DNA of 64,000 nt from Lindgomyces ingoldianus (GCF_010093535.1 NW_022985191.1:62001-126000), one strand, 5' to 3'; shown: positions 11,009 to 24,200, counted from the stretch's first letter. Notes: generated from the letters alone by a model not told the origin. Numbers and translations are program-made.

Positions 11009-13934
11009 CTAGATGCACTGTAAGGTAATATTTCCTCCTGAATTTCCATTCCAGAGTGCATCCCAGCCCCCATTATCTAGCATCGCAAAGACATACATGC
11101 CCTTCTCAACCTCCCAATGGTAGCGCCTATTCAGAATCCTCAGATACCTTTCAACCTCCAATTCCATTCTTGCTGTCACTGTTTCTCCCACTCCTATGTA
11201 CAACCTCTGAAAAGCAACGAGCTGCTTCAGAGGTTGCGTGATTTGCGAAATGCGTTGTAGAAGATAGATCTGCGCGACATAGGACCCCGCCACGAGTCCT
11301 GTGTTTGATATATCTGCTTCGAAGACAATTGTATCATTGACCGTGAAGTTTTGGCTTCCACGCATTGTGCTGCCTCGATAATTCGAGATTTTAAAGGTCG
11401 TATACGAGAGCCCATGCCCGAAGGGGTATTGTGGAAGGGCGTCGATGTCTACGTACCTCTTCCGCGCCGTTTGCTTGTAGTTGTAATAAATGGGTAGTTG
11501 GCCGGCAAACTTTGGGATAGATATCGGAACTCTGCCTCCTGGGTTTACCGTGCCAAACAGTACGTCTGCGATAGCCTGTCCACCTGCCTGGCCTGAGAAA
11601 TAGGCATCTACGACGGCCGCTGCTCTGGCATAGTATGTTGGAATCGCGAACGGTCTTCCGCCTTGAAGAATCATCACGACCGGCTTTCCTAGGGCGAATA
11701 TTGCATCAGCCAGAGCGGTTTGATTCGCGCTCAATCCAAACGTCCCTCGATCGCCACTTTCACCATCGCTGTTCCACGCTCCTCCTACAGCTAGCATGAT
11801 AACATCTGCTTGTTTCGCAATCTCTACGCTCTTCCCAACCGCTGCGTTCCGATCTACAAGATTCCAAAACAACAGCACCTGCGCATTCAACGACCCCACA
11901 TTCTCGATTTTCTGATATAAGTTCCAGGTCTGATACTCCAGGCGAATCTTATGTACCTTACCAGGCTGAAACGTAAACGCATTTGATCCTGGTGGTGGCA
12001 GCGTGGCATTATCCAAAGAATAAGAGCGACCTGGTATGTTAGACAGGATGTTTCCTTCCTTTGTGAACGGAACTTCAATGTGCAGAGCGCCGTCCACGTA
12101 TAGTCTCGCAGTGGTATTCGGTCCCAAAGCCACACCAAGCCATCCGTCAACATCACCGTCCACCGGGACATTTAGCTCTCCTTGCCAGATAACACTGAAA
12201 TTGTTGGAGGGTAGTCCTGGGGGCGGATATAGTCCCCATGTCATCGTTGGTGTCTCAATTCGTTGGACCCGGGGCTGGCTGAAATTTGTGTCGGCGTAGT
12301 ATGTTGCTAACAGTCCTCCTGACATACCACTAGACAGAAGGTGATAAGGTGGAATAGGATAGTGTGCGTTATACAACCAAGTGTTCGCTCCCATGCTCGT
12401 GACCAGGGATGTGTCTGTCCCGGAAAGGTGATTCAGAATGCCCTCCCTAATTGTTGATGAGTTTGCAACAGGGTAAGCACCATATTGACCAGCGTAATCG
12501 CCATAGTTGAGAATGTCGCCGAAGGGACCAATCAAAGCGACCTTCTTTAGACCCTGCCTCTCAAGATCGAAGGGCAGAGTCTTATTCTTGTTCTCTAGTA
12601 AGACCACAGTCTTCTGTGCAGCCTCTAGTGTTAGAGGAACATGGTCCGTGGTGAGCTGGTAGGGATCAATCTTGCCTAGTATATAAGGTTCATCGAATAA
12701 ACCTAGATCGTATTTCACTCCAAGGATGCGCTTGACCTTAGCTCGCAAAAGGTCTTCTTGAACGCTGCCATTCGCCACGAGGCCCATTGTAGCCTATTTG
12801 GTCAGTTACTGCATCATCGGGGGAGGTTACAAGACGAACATTGAGAAGTGTTTTTAGAGGGTAATCGTAATACTGCACCATCCCTCCTGCATTGAACCAT
12901 TGCTGGATCGCATCCGCAGGATACTTCGCCACTTGGTGTCCCATTTGTAATTGAGCCATCCCTTTCAGAGTCAGATTAATTGCAGCAAGCTTATCCAACA
13001 CTGGACACTCACCAGTATCATCCGCAGTAACAAAGCCATCGAAACCCCATTCTTCAAGTTGTCTGTATAGTAGTGGATTCACATGACTAGGCACATCATC
13101 TAACTCATGATACGCCATCATCACACCCCTTACGCCTCCAAGATCGAAAGCGGCTTTAAACGGCACAAGATGCTCCTCCAAAACCTCACGGTTGCCATGT
13201 CCCATAAACGGCGCCCCGTTACCTCCACTCTGTGCAGACCCGTGGGCTGCAAAGTGCTTCATGACTGGGACGACGGCGTCAGCATTCGCCCAAGACCCGT
13301 TCTTCGACAAACCCGAAGCGAATGCGACTCCCATATGTGAAGTCAATATTTTGTCCTCTCCCCAACCTTCTTGACATCTTCCCCACCTTGGGTCCTTACA
13401 TATATCGAGCACAGGTGCTAAACAAGCGTGAATGCCAATAGCTCTTGCCTCCGTTCCGATTGCTCTCCCAACTCTTCTAACCAAGTCGGTATCAAAACTC
13501 GCCGCAAGCCCAATAGGCTGAGGAAACATACTCTGATTGAAGCTCGCGACGCCGTGTAAGCACTCACCATAATGGATAAACGGCACTCTTAACCTTGCTT
13601 TCTCGAGATTCAGACGCTGCAATTCGTTGTGGTATGTCTTGTCCAATGGATACCAATCATGGATCATACCGAGTGCCGCACCCGGAGCGAAGCGCATGGC
13701 AATGTCGTAGAGAGAGTTATCGGAAGCGGGCCCAATGACGTTGCTGGCAAACATTAAATGTAGTTGAAGGACCATTTCTGGTATCGTCATCTTGGTGACA
13801 AGGTCACTGATGAAGGCATCTTTCGCTTCTGCCCGACAAGGGTCTCTTGATGTATCCTTTGGCAAACATTTCAATGCATGGAGCTGAGGCCAAAGGCTAA
13901 AAAGATAAACAAATAGTAGATTTAGTCGCATCAT
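11009..13934 (-). CDS. Secreted GH3 glycosidase with PA14 insert
   Basis: Glycoside hydrolase family 3 enzyme (beta-glucosidase or beta-xylosidase class), secreted. Model: exons 13934-12840 and 12793-11009, 959 aa. The 46-nt intron has an unusual GTTCGT donor. Residues 1-22 form a signal peptide. The catalytic (alpha/beta) domain holds DPRWGR (181-186), the substrate Lys-His pair KH (226-227), and the nucleophile Asp305 in GFVTADD, where most relatives have SDW/SDY. The second GH3 domain starts near the KTVVLLEN motif, is interrupted by a PA14 domain (roughly residues 545-690, GLLATYYADTNF to LYVDGALHIEVPF), resumes at VIMLAVGG, and a fibronectin-III-like domain closes the protein (PFGHGLSYTTF onward). 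It sits just upstream of a broken sugar transporter on the same strand. Exact substrate is not predictable here. Confidence 0.9.
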
Positions 13935-14415
13935 TCACCAAGATGGGGTCCCTGAAGGATAGGCGAGAGGGAAGTAATAGTCCTTGAGAGGATGATCCCA
14001 TGTTTGAGGAAGCAAAAGTGCACAATGGTCGATTGCCGCCAATGATAGAGTATAGTAGGTCAATGTGACTGCAACGGTGACAATGCTTTGGCATGCAAGC
14101 TTGATCATGTCAGAGGGAGATGATTCCAGGGTTCTGGGGTGGAGAAGTGCTATGTCAGGTACATGATGTTGTGCGGGGAGCACTTGTATATCTCGGCAAT
14201 TGACACTCCGCCCTTTGCCGATCGTACCTGGACCCGTTGAGCAAATAATGGCACAGACTTGCAGAAACATGAACGCATTGTAGCTAGTCGGATGCTAGGG
14301 ACAAATTACGCTGGATTTGTCGCTTCGTGTACTTCTAAGACATAGACAGTTGACAAGGCGACACCTGATGCTTACAATCATCCTTGCCAGCTACCAGGCT
14401 CGCAGGTCGAACTAT
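13935..14415. other. GH3 upstream region with an abutting leader frame
   Basis: Minus-strand open frame from 14270 (internal ATG near 14109) ends with TGA directly followed by ATGATG of the GH3 gene. Its downstream part has a hydrophobic N-terminus (LACQSIVTVAVTLTYYTLSLAA). It could be an upstream open reading frame in the GH3 leader, or chance. No homologue is recognised. Confidence 0.25.
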
Positions 14416-16187
14416 TCAAACGCTCTCTTCTCTGGTAGTTTCAGACTTGACTCCATTGCCTCGGTCACCCTCTCCAGACTCCGGCATCTCCGCCAACGCC
14501 TCTTGGGCCACTCTTTGCTTCTCTTCTTGGCTCATGTCATACCAGCGACTTGCGATATGCTTATCGCCGAACAACGCTCCAATCTCTTCTAGTGTTCGTC
14601 CTTTAGTCTCAGGGAACCTGTGTCATTGTTAGCAAGCTAAGCCCTTTCCACAATCTATGGAATGGCTTACAAGAGGTATATCAATCCGATATATACAATA
14701 GACGGGCAAATCAGTACGAGATAAAACTTCCACCCAATCGCATTCAAAGCAACCGGCGCGCCAACAAGAGTTATTTCAGATGCAACATAGAAAGCTGAAA
14801 GGCCAAACGCAACCCCCTGGGGTCGGAAGTGGTTCGGGAAAATCTCTGCAATGTAAACGTACTGAGTAGCGTCGATGAAGAAGCACCACCAGAAGATGTA
14901 AAAAAAAATATGAAGAAGACGGCAACTCGAAGCCCTGCAATATTCGTGGTATTAAGATATTCTGCCGTCAAAACACAGAGGAAAATGACGCATGCTGTGC
15001 AGCCGGTAGAACCAATTAACATGAATGCGCGGCGGCCGAACCGGTCGATATAGAAAGCCGTCCAGATGTTTCCAACAATGGTGAAGGTTGTCCAGCATGC
15101 ATTAAGTAGTAATGGAACGAATCCACTGAGGCCAAGGGATGCGTAAATGAGTACACCGTAATTTGTCATGACGAAGATACTCAGGAATTGGTTTCCCCAC
15201 ATAAGAAGGAACCCCACGAGCGCTCGCTTCCGGTTTGCTTTGGTCCGAAATAGCTCAAGCAGTCTAACTGGTATCGCCTTGTCAAGCTCGTACTGCTTCT
15301 CGATAAGACAGAATTCCTCTCTCGCTTTAATGTTTTCGGGATCTTTTGGCGTCCTATGCAGTTTCTTGACAATCTCAAGAGCTTCTTCCCGGTGTCCTTG
15401 CTGTAGGAGCCATCGTGGTGAAAAAGGTATACAATTTGAGCCAGCAAGTACAGCAAGTGGGAATACGCACTAGAATGCCAGTGGAAAGCGCCAGGCGAAT
15501 GAAGTATTCGGTGAGTCGTCAGGGAGGAAGAAGCAGGCAAAGCCTAGCCATCCAGCTAGCGAATAACCTAGCGCATATGCAATACCTGTAATGCAGACCA
15601 TGGCACCTCTCGTTTCTGGGGTCGAGACTTCGGCCTGGTACATAGGCACGGCGCAAGCTAGCATTCCAGCTCCTAATCCCGCGATGAAACGGCCAATGAG
15701 GAACATGGCAATGTCGACTGCGCCCGAACACAGAGCCCCTCCAGCAACCAAGACTATACAGCCTATCATTATGGATCGTTTGCGCCCGTACTTGTCACAA
15801 GTCCATGCGTTGAGCAAACACCCGAAAATCGCACCAGCGCTATTTACGCCATTCAGGGCTCCGATCGTGTTTGTGGTGTGATTATATCCTATAATATACC
15901 TCAGTTTCGTGGAAAGTGAAGCAATGGGGTATATGGAAGTGAGAAGATGCCAGGTCATATGCTCTCGTACCTGGTTCCCCTGCTGAGGCTAAATTAAAGT
16001 AGCTGTAGAAATTTGGTTGCCCGACAGTCGAGCAAATAATTGCTAGGCCATAGGCTGTAGATATTGTGCCCATGCCCACGAATACCACAACCCACAGATT
16101 GTAAGAGTTGACGACAAGATGGTTCAACATCGTAATAGAGAGGAGGGAAACGCCGAGAAGGGTGATGATAAACAGGCAATGAAACAA
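14416..16187 (-). pseudogene. Broken MFS sugar transporter (hexose/lactose permease-like)
   Basis: All parts of a 12-helix sugar porter are readable: exon from 16187 (or ATG at 16127) to 15971, then 15888-14671, then 14617-14416, with introns at 15889-15970 and 14618-14670. Motifs: CDKYGRKRS after helix 2, GRFIAGLGAGMLACAVPMYQAE, PRGAM-like PETRGAM, SPRWLLQQG, DRFGRR, and the terminal PETKGRTLEEIGALFGDK. Two lesions break it. TAG at 15470-15472 falls in WRFPLAF-x-CVFPL, where relatives have Gln (CAG to TAG needs one C-to-T change). A T-run of nine (A-run 14900-14908 on plus) is one base short, shifting the frame just before WWCFFIDATQYVYIAEIFP. Either could be a sequence error, but both together suggest a real pseudogene. 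Confidence 0.8.
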
Positions 16188-16821
16188 GATTTTAAAGGAG
16201 ATTGGGGCATTAGGAGAGAATTTATGGATGAATTAGCCTAGCAGTCATCCCGCTGAGGGGCCGCTGATGTCTTCTATCCAACCATCATACTGTCCGATCA
16301 GAGGCATGTTCGGCAATCACAACAATGCTTGATCAGATAGCCCTTGACCAGTGAGAATCCAAGCTGTGTTGTTAAATTTCATGGAAATAGGGGACCTATA
16401 ATCTGGTTAGCTGAGTGTCAGACCCAGGAATGGGGAATTGTCGCGTTCTTCGACTCGACGGCTGCCGGGACAGCTTCTGGATCACCAAATTTGACGCATT
16501 TCGAAAAGGTAAACCGAAGGACAGAACTAGACTGTAGTTAGCTATTAACACTTATATTTTGGGTGGAGAGTGGATGTTGATGAATCGATCTGACAGTACA
16601 TTTGATGGTTGAGGTGAGATGATGTCATCCTGGTTTGGTAGTGGCCTCAACTCCTTCACTACGGTGGGAGAATTTGCAATGTTTTCGAGTCACATTAATT
16701 TATGCCCATTTCGGGCACCAAAACGAAACTTCGGCTTTTCATATCCGCATATTCTTCTATACGAGCTTCTCTCTACCCTCCATCCCTTCTCGGTGCGTTG
16801 TTAATCTCACAGCTGGGCAGC
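16188..16821. other. Intergenic, no gene seen
   Basis: About 630 bp between the transporter remnant and the 3' end of the aminopeptidase gene. Short open frames here have no coding character and no repeat was recognised. Confidence 0.5.
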
Positions 16822-18492
16822 TTAGACGTCATGTCCACAAGTAGCTAGATGCTTGTCATCCTCCATTGTTGTCCATTCAATTTCTGTCCTTGTCAGTCCT
16901 CGGCTCGTAATCGTCGTGCTATTCACAGGGCTTTTCGGAATGATCTGTTCTCCTTTTGTAGCAAGCACAGAAAGGACGTGAGCGGCAGCCTAATGTACTC
17001 GTTAGTATTGCTTCGCCAATATGTTTCGAAAGCTGTCAGACCTTTGCGTTAATGGTGAGTGTCGTTGGATTGGGATTATTAATCGTATCACAGGCTTGGT
17101 CTAGATAATTTTTAGCACTGACAAGGCACCACCTAGGGACCTCGAGAAGAGTTTCTTACGGTAACAAGGGTCCTGTTCAACGCCAGTTCCGGTGTGCAGA
17201 CCGCCGACTGGCTTGCCAATGGACATGAAGCTGGCGTAGTCGCTACCGCCTGTGAATCTTGCAGCAGTAACGTTGATACCCTTGCTTGTCATGTCCTCAA
17301 CAAATGTCTTCTCGATGACATCGGATCCAGGAGGGCCAGCGAGACCATGCGTGCTCCCATCTCCGTCGAAGACGCCAAAGTACCCGCGACTAACCATGTC
17401 AAAATTCAAATAGGTTAGGATACTCGAAGCAGCTGAGGCATTAAGATGTTTGGTATAGTAAGCTGATCCAAGCAATCCGTTCTCTTCTGCGCCCCACCAG
17501 GCAAAGCGGACTTTGTTTTTGACACTGAAATTTTCCAGTGCAGTTTTGACCTCAAGGATCAGACTTGTGCCTGACCCATCATCATTGATACCTGGGCCAG
17601 CTTGGACACTGTCGAGATGGGCACCAAGCATGACGATGTTGTTTGGGTCACCATCCTTAGTCTCGGTGAATACATTTTGAGTGATTCGCGTTTCAAAGAC
17701 CTGGGTCTGCTGAAAATACGCTTCAAGTCTCCCTCTATTCTCGAGCTTGGATACTAGAGCCAATCCGTCCACTCGATTGATGAAGCCCCCAGGAACAAAT
17801 TTGTCTGGATCGGGATTTGAAAGTGTACCCCCAGTTACAGGTGTATCTGCATTGTTGTAGATTATTACCGCGACTGCACCTGCTGCAGCCGCAGGTCGAA
17901 GACGACCAGCCAATGTGGACCCGTCCGGGCACGAACCTCGTTGGACGAGCACAATCTTTCCCTTCACATCGATGTTGGCGTATCCTTCAGCCGTACATCC
18001 CTTGTCACCAGCCGCGCCAAGTACAAGAGGTGCTGTCAACCCCTCTTTTGACGTTGAGGGTGAATACTGTAGGCCTAGAACGAAGTATGACTGGTTTTCA
18101 ACAGTAAATTTTATGGATTGGATTTGGTTGAATAGTGCGGGAAAGTCTTGCGTCCAGGTGATGAAATTTGAGGAGTTCTCAGTACGAGAAAGAATGTATT
18201 CGACCGATGCAGCATATCCCGGCAATCCAAAAGCGCGATTTCCACCGTTTGCTTTGCCGATGGAATCGAGCTTTTGAAGATTTGCCATGAGGCTTTATAA
18301 AGGTAAGTAAAACCCTGGGTTATGGAGCCTCAAACTCCAACATTGCACCACTTACGCATTAGTAGTGATTGCATCCTGAAGCGGCCCCGAAGACACTAGC
18401 GGCCGTGGGTTATCACTGTATTTCGTCCACGCAAGTGCTCCAGCGAGCGGTTGCGCAGTGCTCGCCAACAGTAAACTGCCAGGAAGCTTCAT
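16822..18492 (-). CDS. Secreted M28 aminopeptidase (leucine aminopeptidase Y type)
   Basis: Zinc exopeptidase that removes N-terminal residues from peptides outside the cell or in the vacuole. Model: exons 18492-18356, 18292-17160, 17100-17042, 16989-16822, giving 498 aa, typical of fungal Lap2/aminopeptidase Y. The first exon gives a short signal peptide (MKLPGSLLLAST). A protease-associated (PA) domain occupies about residues 130-260 (GKIVLVQRGSCPDG, AGAVAVIIYNN). Zinc ligands: His271 in GAHLDSV, Asp283 in NDDGSG, catalytic Glu315/Glu316 in WGAEENG, Asp in LNFDMVSR, and the last His in GGLHTGTG. The C-terminus ends with CGHDV. Introns are 63, 59 and 52 nt. The final two short exons are needed to give DPCYHQACDTI, the conserved end of the domain. 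Confidence 0.92.
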
Positions 18493-20262
18493 GTTCAGAG
18501 AATGTTTGCACCTGCAATGGGATCCCCAGGAAATTAGAGGCCTGGATTACCGGGGAGCCCTCCATTTATAGATTCACCCAAGTCTGGATAAATTGCGACT
18601 GTGTCACCATATCGCGGCGGTACCGACTTATCGCTAGAGTATTATTTGCTTAGGTCCCAGATCATGGCGTAAAGTGGAGAACTATCGAGAAGAGCAGGCC
18701 CAAAGGTTAATTTTGTCGTGCCAAGTGCTCCGCTTATTAACTTCTTAACACCTTCCGGATAAAGTGAATACACGTGGTGCTTGGACACTTGGCGGTCCTA
18801 GACCCACTTCCGCTCCGCTCTTTATTCCACTTACGTAGAAGAGCCTAGTGACTCTACTCTTAACTTCTCAGAGAGACTGGAAACCGTGACGGAAAACCCG
18901 CCGAGGTAGCTTAGGTTTGAATTACCAAGTTTCTTCGCACGATACAAATATCAACTCTTTACATGAAAGTTACCTAGCTCTCCCTCTAGGTTCCAGCGAT
19001 AATGTATTAAACCAAATGTGCACCAAAAGGCATAAAGTTCGTAGATTCATTAGAACATAAATAGACCAAACAGAGCGTTTGCAAGGAGTAGAAGAGTTGA
19101 ATTCCCGATCTATGATAGCTACTATATAAGCTCTGCCACACCCATCCCCTTCTGTATCTGTAAAATAACAATTGGCGTTTTTTAGTCTATTGTCCTTTTT
19201 TAGTTCGCCTAGCCGTAACTCGAGATAATTCCATGCCCGTCATTAATGAGAATCGAGTTTGAGCCGCCTACGGAGGTTTCACTTTTGGTCTGCTTGCTTC
19301 GAAAGCAAAAACCACCTTTGATTCACTCGAACTCGAGTGGATCATCCTTGCCAAATTCTTTTGCTAAATGCCTGGGTCTGTAATAATATATCTTCGACAG
19401 AACTGTCCAACCACCCCCTCATCATTTATATTCTCAAACTTCATTCACGCTAGGGAGTATATTGCACCAAGAGCCATGAGGGAGCCAACCCCTGCGGTTA
19501 TTTTGGGGCTTTTTATCCCTATTGGAACGGAATCCTCTAATTTAGTACCCACATACTCTCTCGAGTATACTGACTAATGGAGGCTTATGTGGTGGTTTCT
19601 TCTCCCATTCCAAACCCGAGATAATCTCTAGGTCAGCCAATGGCAAGGCAGCTGGCGGTTTCCAGTCTGATGATGATGCGGGAAAGACAGAAGAATCCAC
19701 TGCAAATTGTCGGCCTGGATTCTTAACAGCGGCACTTCTCCATCTTCATGGGAAGTTTTGATGCCGTGCAGAAGCAGGGGGGATTTCCAAAAGGATGAGG
19801 ATTGGATGGGCTTTCCTCCTTTTTAGCTTCCTGATTTCTCCACTCATTTGCAGAAATAGGGTATTTATGAAGACAAATAAATGTCCTTGAAATGTAGCAT
19901 TACTACTAGCTCCTGCACAGCAGGCTTACTAGTTAACTACCCTTTGAAATATGGCCGTGCTTAGGAAACTGTCCCCCGCCGCGAAGAGAGCGAATTCAAG
20001 CAAATCACCATTGCTTAACGAAAACGAGGCTGCTGGGCCGTGTCTTCTCGACAGCGACCAAGTTCCCTCTTAGTATGTCCATAAGGACTACATTCGCACA
20101 AGTTATCTGCCGGCCACAAAGCCTATACAGATCTATCTTCAGAGTTGATCGTAATTCTCCAGAGCTATATGAGAAAGATAGGAGGGGGTTGCAAGATAAG
20201 TACCGGTACCTAACCCTAAACCCCCCCCCTCTCTCTCCTAGAGAACCGGGGGAGCGCCCAAA
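18493..20262. other. Long intergenic stretch, no gene seen
   Basis: About 1.8 kb. The first few hundred bases are the promoter of the aminopeptidase gene. No open frame with coding character, tRNA or clear repeat was found. Confidence 0.5.
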
Positions 20263-21254
20263 ATGGCAGCAGGAGCAAATTCGAATATATTTGAGACTCT
20301 ATCGTCACTTGCATCACCTCCATCGAGCCGACCTACCTCGCCGCCGCCATCGAACACGTATACACACCGAACCGCTTCACCGTCACCGTCTTACCCATGC
20401 CGAACCGATTCACCATCATCGTCCAACGCGTCGCAATCCTTCCGAACAATTCGGTCACGTCACACCACGTTCCCATCTACATGGAAATGCGTAGCTGCAT
20501 CCCCAACGCAGCTAGCAACATGCGGCTTCATATACGCGGAAGAGAATAAGGATCAAGAATATATATGTACCTGCTTAATCTGCGAAATAGAGATTATGTT
20601 ACCCTACAAAGCCGCAAAACTAAGCAACAAAGATCTGCTTAAGTTCCATGAGCAAGACTGTCTATTAGCGGATACAATACTAGATTTTCTCAGCTACCGA
20701 GACATCAACACTGCCCCTGCCGCCACTCCTCAAAGCCCTCAAACGACACCGACAGCTGGACCGCCGTCTACCTCTTCTTCCAACCTGTCCCCATCTCAGC
20801 AGTCTGAGTCACGTCCGCCGACACGCTCATCGCCACCTNNNNNNNNNNNNNNNNNNNNNNNNNATCGCGCATACCTTCTCAGCGGTCATATGCAAGTGTG
20901 GCTGCTAGTACGCCATCCAGCCCCAGCAAAAACACCTCGCCGCCACCATTCCCCTCACACTCATGTCACCCTCTCCAACCCTCGGCATCTAAACCACTAG
21001 CCCCTACTCCAAAAGCCAGAACATCAAGCCCAAAAACTACGCCGCCCCACCGTGGCTCGCCACATCAATCGTCGCCTGTCCTCTCTGTCCACGACCTAGA
21101 ACTCCGGTTCCAGAGCAACCAGAACCCTTTTCAAAACCCACACCGTTGTTACCTATCACAAACAAGGCCCACCGCCGCCGTTGCACAGCTGCTGCACGCG
21201 ATTGCAGAACTCCTAGAATCTTGCAACTTTAAGAATAATCCTACACTATACTAA
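20263..21254 (+). CDS. Ser/Pro-rich protein with BIR-like zinc-finger pattern (gapped)
   Basis: Function unknown. From ATG 20263 the frame encodes a Ser/Pro/Thr-rich N-terminus, then a compact region (about residues 70-145) with the order TF..W, LATCGF-Y, C-x2-C (CTCLIC), and H-x3-C in FHEQDC. That spacing resembles a baculovirus-IAP-repeat fold, as in fungal Bir1, but is only a visual match. A 25-N gap at 20839-20863 interrupts the coding sequence; beyond it the continuing frame is a different one (RSYASVAAS then Pro/Ser-rich) ending at 21254 with a helical tail (AVAQLLHAIAELLESC). Because the real gap length is unknown, the two parts cannot be joined with certainty. It lies between gene-poor blocks, so it could be an element-borne gene. 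Confidence 0.4.
20839..20863. other. Assembly gap (25 N)
   Basis: Twenty-five undetermined bases inside an open frame. True length is unknown. Confidence 0.99.
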
Positions 21255-24200
21255 CACTCGTACGCCAGCAGGTTCCGCTTCATTCGCCGACAAAGGGACA
21301 CTGAACACTTGGAGGAGAGAGCCTCAAGAATACTTGCTACTTACTAAATACGAGAGGTATAGGAGAGTTCGCTAGGAAAATACAGAGAGATAGATATTTT
21401 ACATGTATGGGCTATTAGGAGGTATGCCATTACCAAGGAATTGCTTATGTAATAAACTACTAGTGCCCTCTAGGCTAGAGCCGGGCGTAATAAAGACATC
21501 CATCCATCTTCAGAGTTTAACATGCCTTCAGAGTGAGACTGTTAACATCTACTCTCATCCTGTTCCAGCTGCGGTGGCGTTCTTGGTAACTACTTCCTGA
21601 CCCTTTACTTCTCCTAGAACCTCCCACGAGCTTCTTGGGCCGACTGGTCCGTCTTTTACATATACTTGTCGATATCAGTGATTTGATTTGGTATTTCGTC
21701 AAAATGCCATACACTGCTGTGCCACTCTGCCTACTATTCCGACCTATGGGGTCGTTTGGATGATGTCGTCATTGTCTTTCGAATACTACTAGGCTACTTC
21801 ATATCAGGTATCTACGTCATCTTCTATGGTGAGCCGAATCTACAGAAAATCTACAGTTCAATAGTGCGCACAGTTCTACCCTCGTCATGCGCCGGTATCA
21901 GTCACGCTCTGCTAACCTAGGCTTCTAGATTAGTACACTGGGCCTCTTGACCCGCTTTGTCGTCGTGAACCCTCGTCTACAAAGTAAAATATGGAGAACT
22001 CTGCGCCTTTCAGCCTTCGTGGTAACAGGACTCTCAGAGTTTACTCCAGTTATTCATGCTGCCAGCATCTTTTCGTACGGACGACTTGTTAAGCAGGCAC
22101 TACTACCTCAAAGGGCTAACTATTCTTATAGGGGTTATATTTTATGCAGAAAGCAATAATAATATAGTCCTACTATGCACAATACTAATCGCTAGTACTG
22201 CTCAGACACTGCCTTGAATCATAGAATCCAGGAAAGTTCGACATTTAGGACCCCCCCCCCAATCAGATATTCCACTTTGTATTGTAGACTGAGAGTCAAG
22301 GGAGCTATATGGTTTTCTAGGATTGTGAGAAGTCCCAGCCCAACGTTGATTAGACAGCCCATTGTAGAGCCCTCAGGCTTATAGAGACAAACAGTTTTTC
22401 AAGGCTGCCATTGGTTAATCTTCTATTGACGTCTGAGACAATTACTAGGCAGGCCCTTTTTTAGAGGCTTGGCGCTTCACGGGATTTATTTTCTCTAAGA
22501 CGTCGTCATTTGGAGGAGATAAATGCTAATTTGGTGCAAGTTAGACAAACACAACAACAGGGGTCTGTCGAAGAATAGTACAAAGAGCTTGGAGCCGGCC
22601 AGAGAGTCCTTGAAGAAGTTGTTCAGTTCTATATACCTAGAACGTGCTGGCTGAGCGTATTATATGCTCTAATCTATCCCAGAGTCGTGAGGAAGCTCAG
22701 TGGTAGTCTGGCTAAAGAGAGCTGCGCCATGGTGGCCCTCCAAGTTATCAATGGACTCGTTCCGTGTTCTTTTGTACGTAGGGAGCCTATGATCCGAAGG
22801 AACTGCGTTCCAGGCCCGACAGTCATTCTCACGAAGCAGAATTGAGCCGGTATATGCCATCTGTGGGGTGCCTTGAGATTTTGCGGTGTTCCCAGTGGGA
22901 TTTTGTTAAGGGTGGAGATAGAATGACTTAGAATACGGGGGAAGCCCACTCGAAAGAAAGAGCAAGAGTCTGTAATCCTCTAGAAACCGTAAAATTAATG
23001 ATGTTCTTTTGATGGAAGGTCAAACGAATGGTGTAATGTTCGTCAGTATGCTAAATCAGGATGCTAAAGGAACCCCCGCACAAGGGCTCCATATCACCAC
23101 CATCCCTCATTAGGCATGGCGAGGTGGCGGGAGATCGACGCTGAGAAACTCTTCCCCAAGCTTCAGTTCATCCCCCTGACATCGTCATGCCTTTGTGTGT
23201 TGTGTTGTCGACAATTTTAGGCATCGCGTACGCCTTCGAAGCATGTGAGCCGCTCCTTTTGAGGGCCTGGAGATTGATTTTATTGCACAGCGGCGCAAAG
23301 CGCTGAGAGAAGATTTGAGGAATGTGGCTTTCGAATCTTCTCTTTAGCAGATTGTAGGAGACTTGGGATCGCAGCATTAGAGAGCATGTGGTTGGGACAA
23401 ATATCCGGTAAAGGTAAGTGATGTAGTAATTCGTATTATTTGTTTGTGGGTCTCGTAGATTCTTGTTACTTGTGCAGTCTCCTCTCGTCCTTTTGCTTTG
23501 AATACGAGGAAGAGGTGGTCCATGCGGACCTCGGAGAAGGTAAGCATGTAGTGTGGTACGATTTTGGGATAACAGAAGCTACTGCGGTGAGGAGTTCGTA
23601 ATAGGTAGTGAGATTCGTTCCTCCTCTTCGCTAACCCTTCGCTGTCGTCCATGTTGGAGGGTTGAGCTTCGAGCCATGTTACCGTCCGGCCCTGCGACCG
23701 ACACAGCCAACCGCATAATGATATAGGAGACTAGGAAACTCGACAAGCTCAACCCCATAGAGATTTTGGATGCGATCTTCCTATTAAGAGCTTCTGAAGA
23801 CCGTCGTTGGCAAAGTCGCTTTCAATCCACCTTGAGACGATCGAATACGCACCTTTCACAAGTAGCTCTAGGGGAGACGGCTATGTGATCTTCACTCACT
23901 GTCATCGGCCGCACTCGCACTCACCTATCATGTCCACCCTTAATCCTACGATATCTTGCTCCTTCTCCGTATATGTGCAATAATAAGAAGCGACGCGAGA
24001 CGCAAAGCAATACAATGCTTCATTGGAGACAACATAGCCACGAGATCTGAAAGAGTGGGGAAGATGTGTTTGGAGTAAGCTGGCTGCGTACCACTTACTA
24101 CAAGAGACCCTTCTTAAGTCGCAACTTATAATAATAGGTAAGGATCCCCTTGCAAAACCCTGTGTCAAGCGGCAGCAATGAGTCTCAAGGCCCATAAATT

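Noticed and set aside
11009..13934. Two separate GH3 genes
   Set aside because: The two frames overlap slightly and are complementary halves; removing a 46-nt intron joins them in frame.
14771..15217. Programmed frameshift or stop readthrough in the sugar transporter
   Set aside because: No readthrough context such as TGA CTA and no known precedent in this family; simple loss or sequencing error is more likely.
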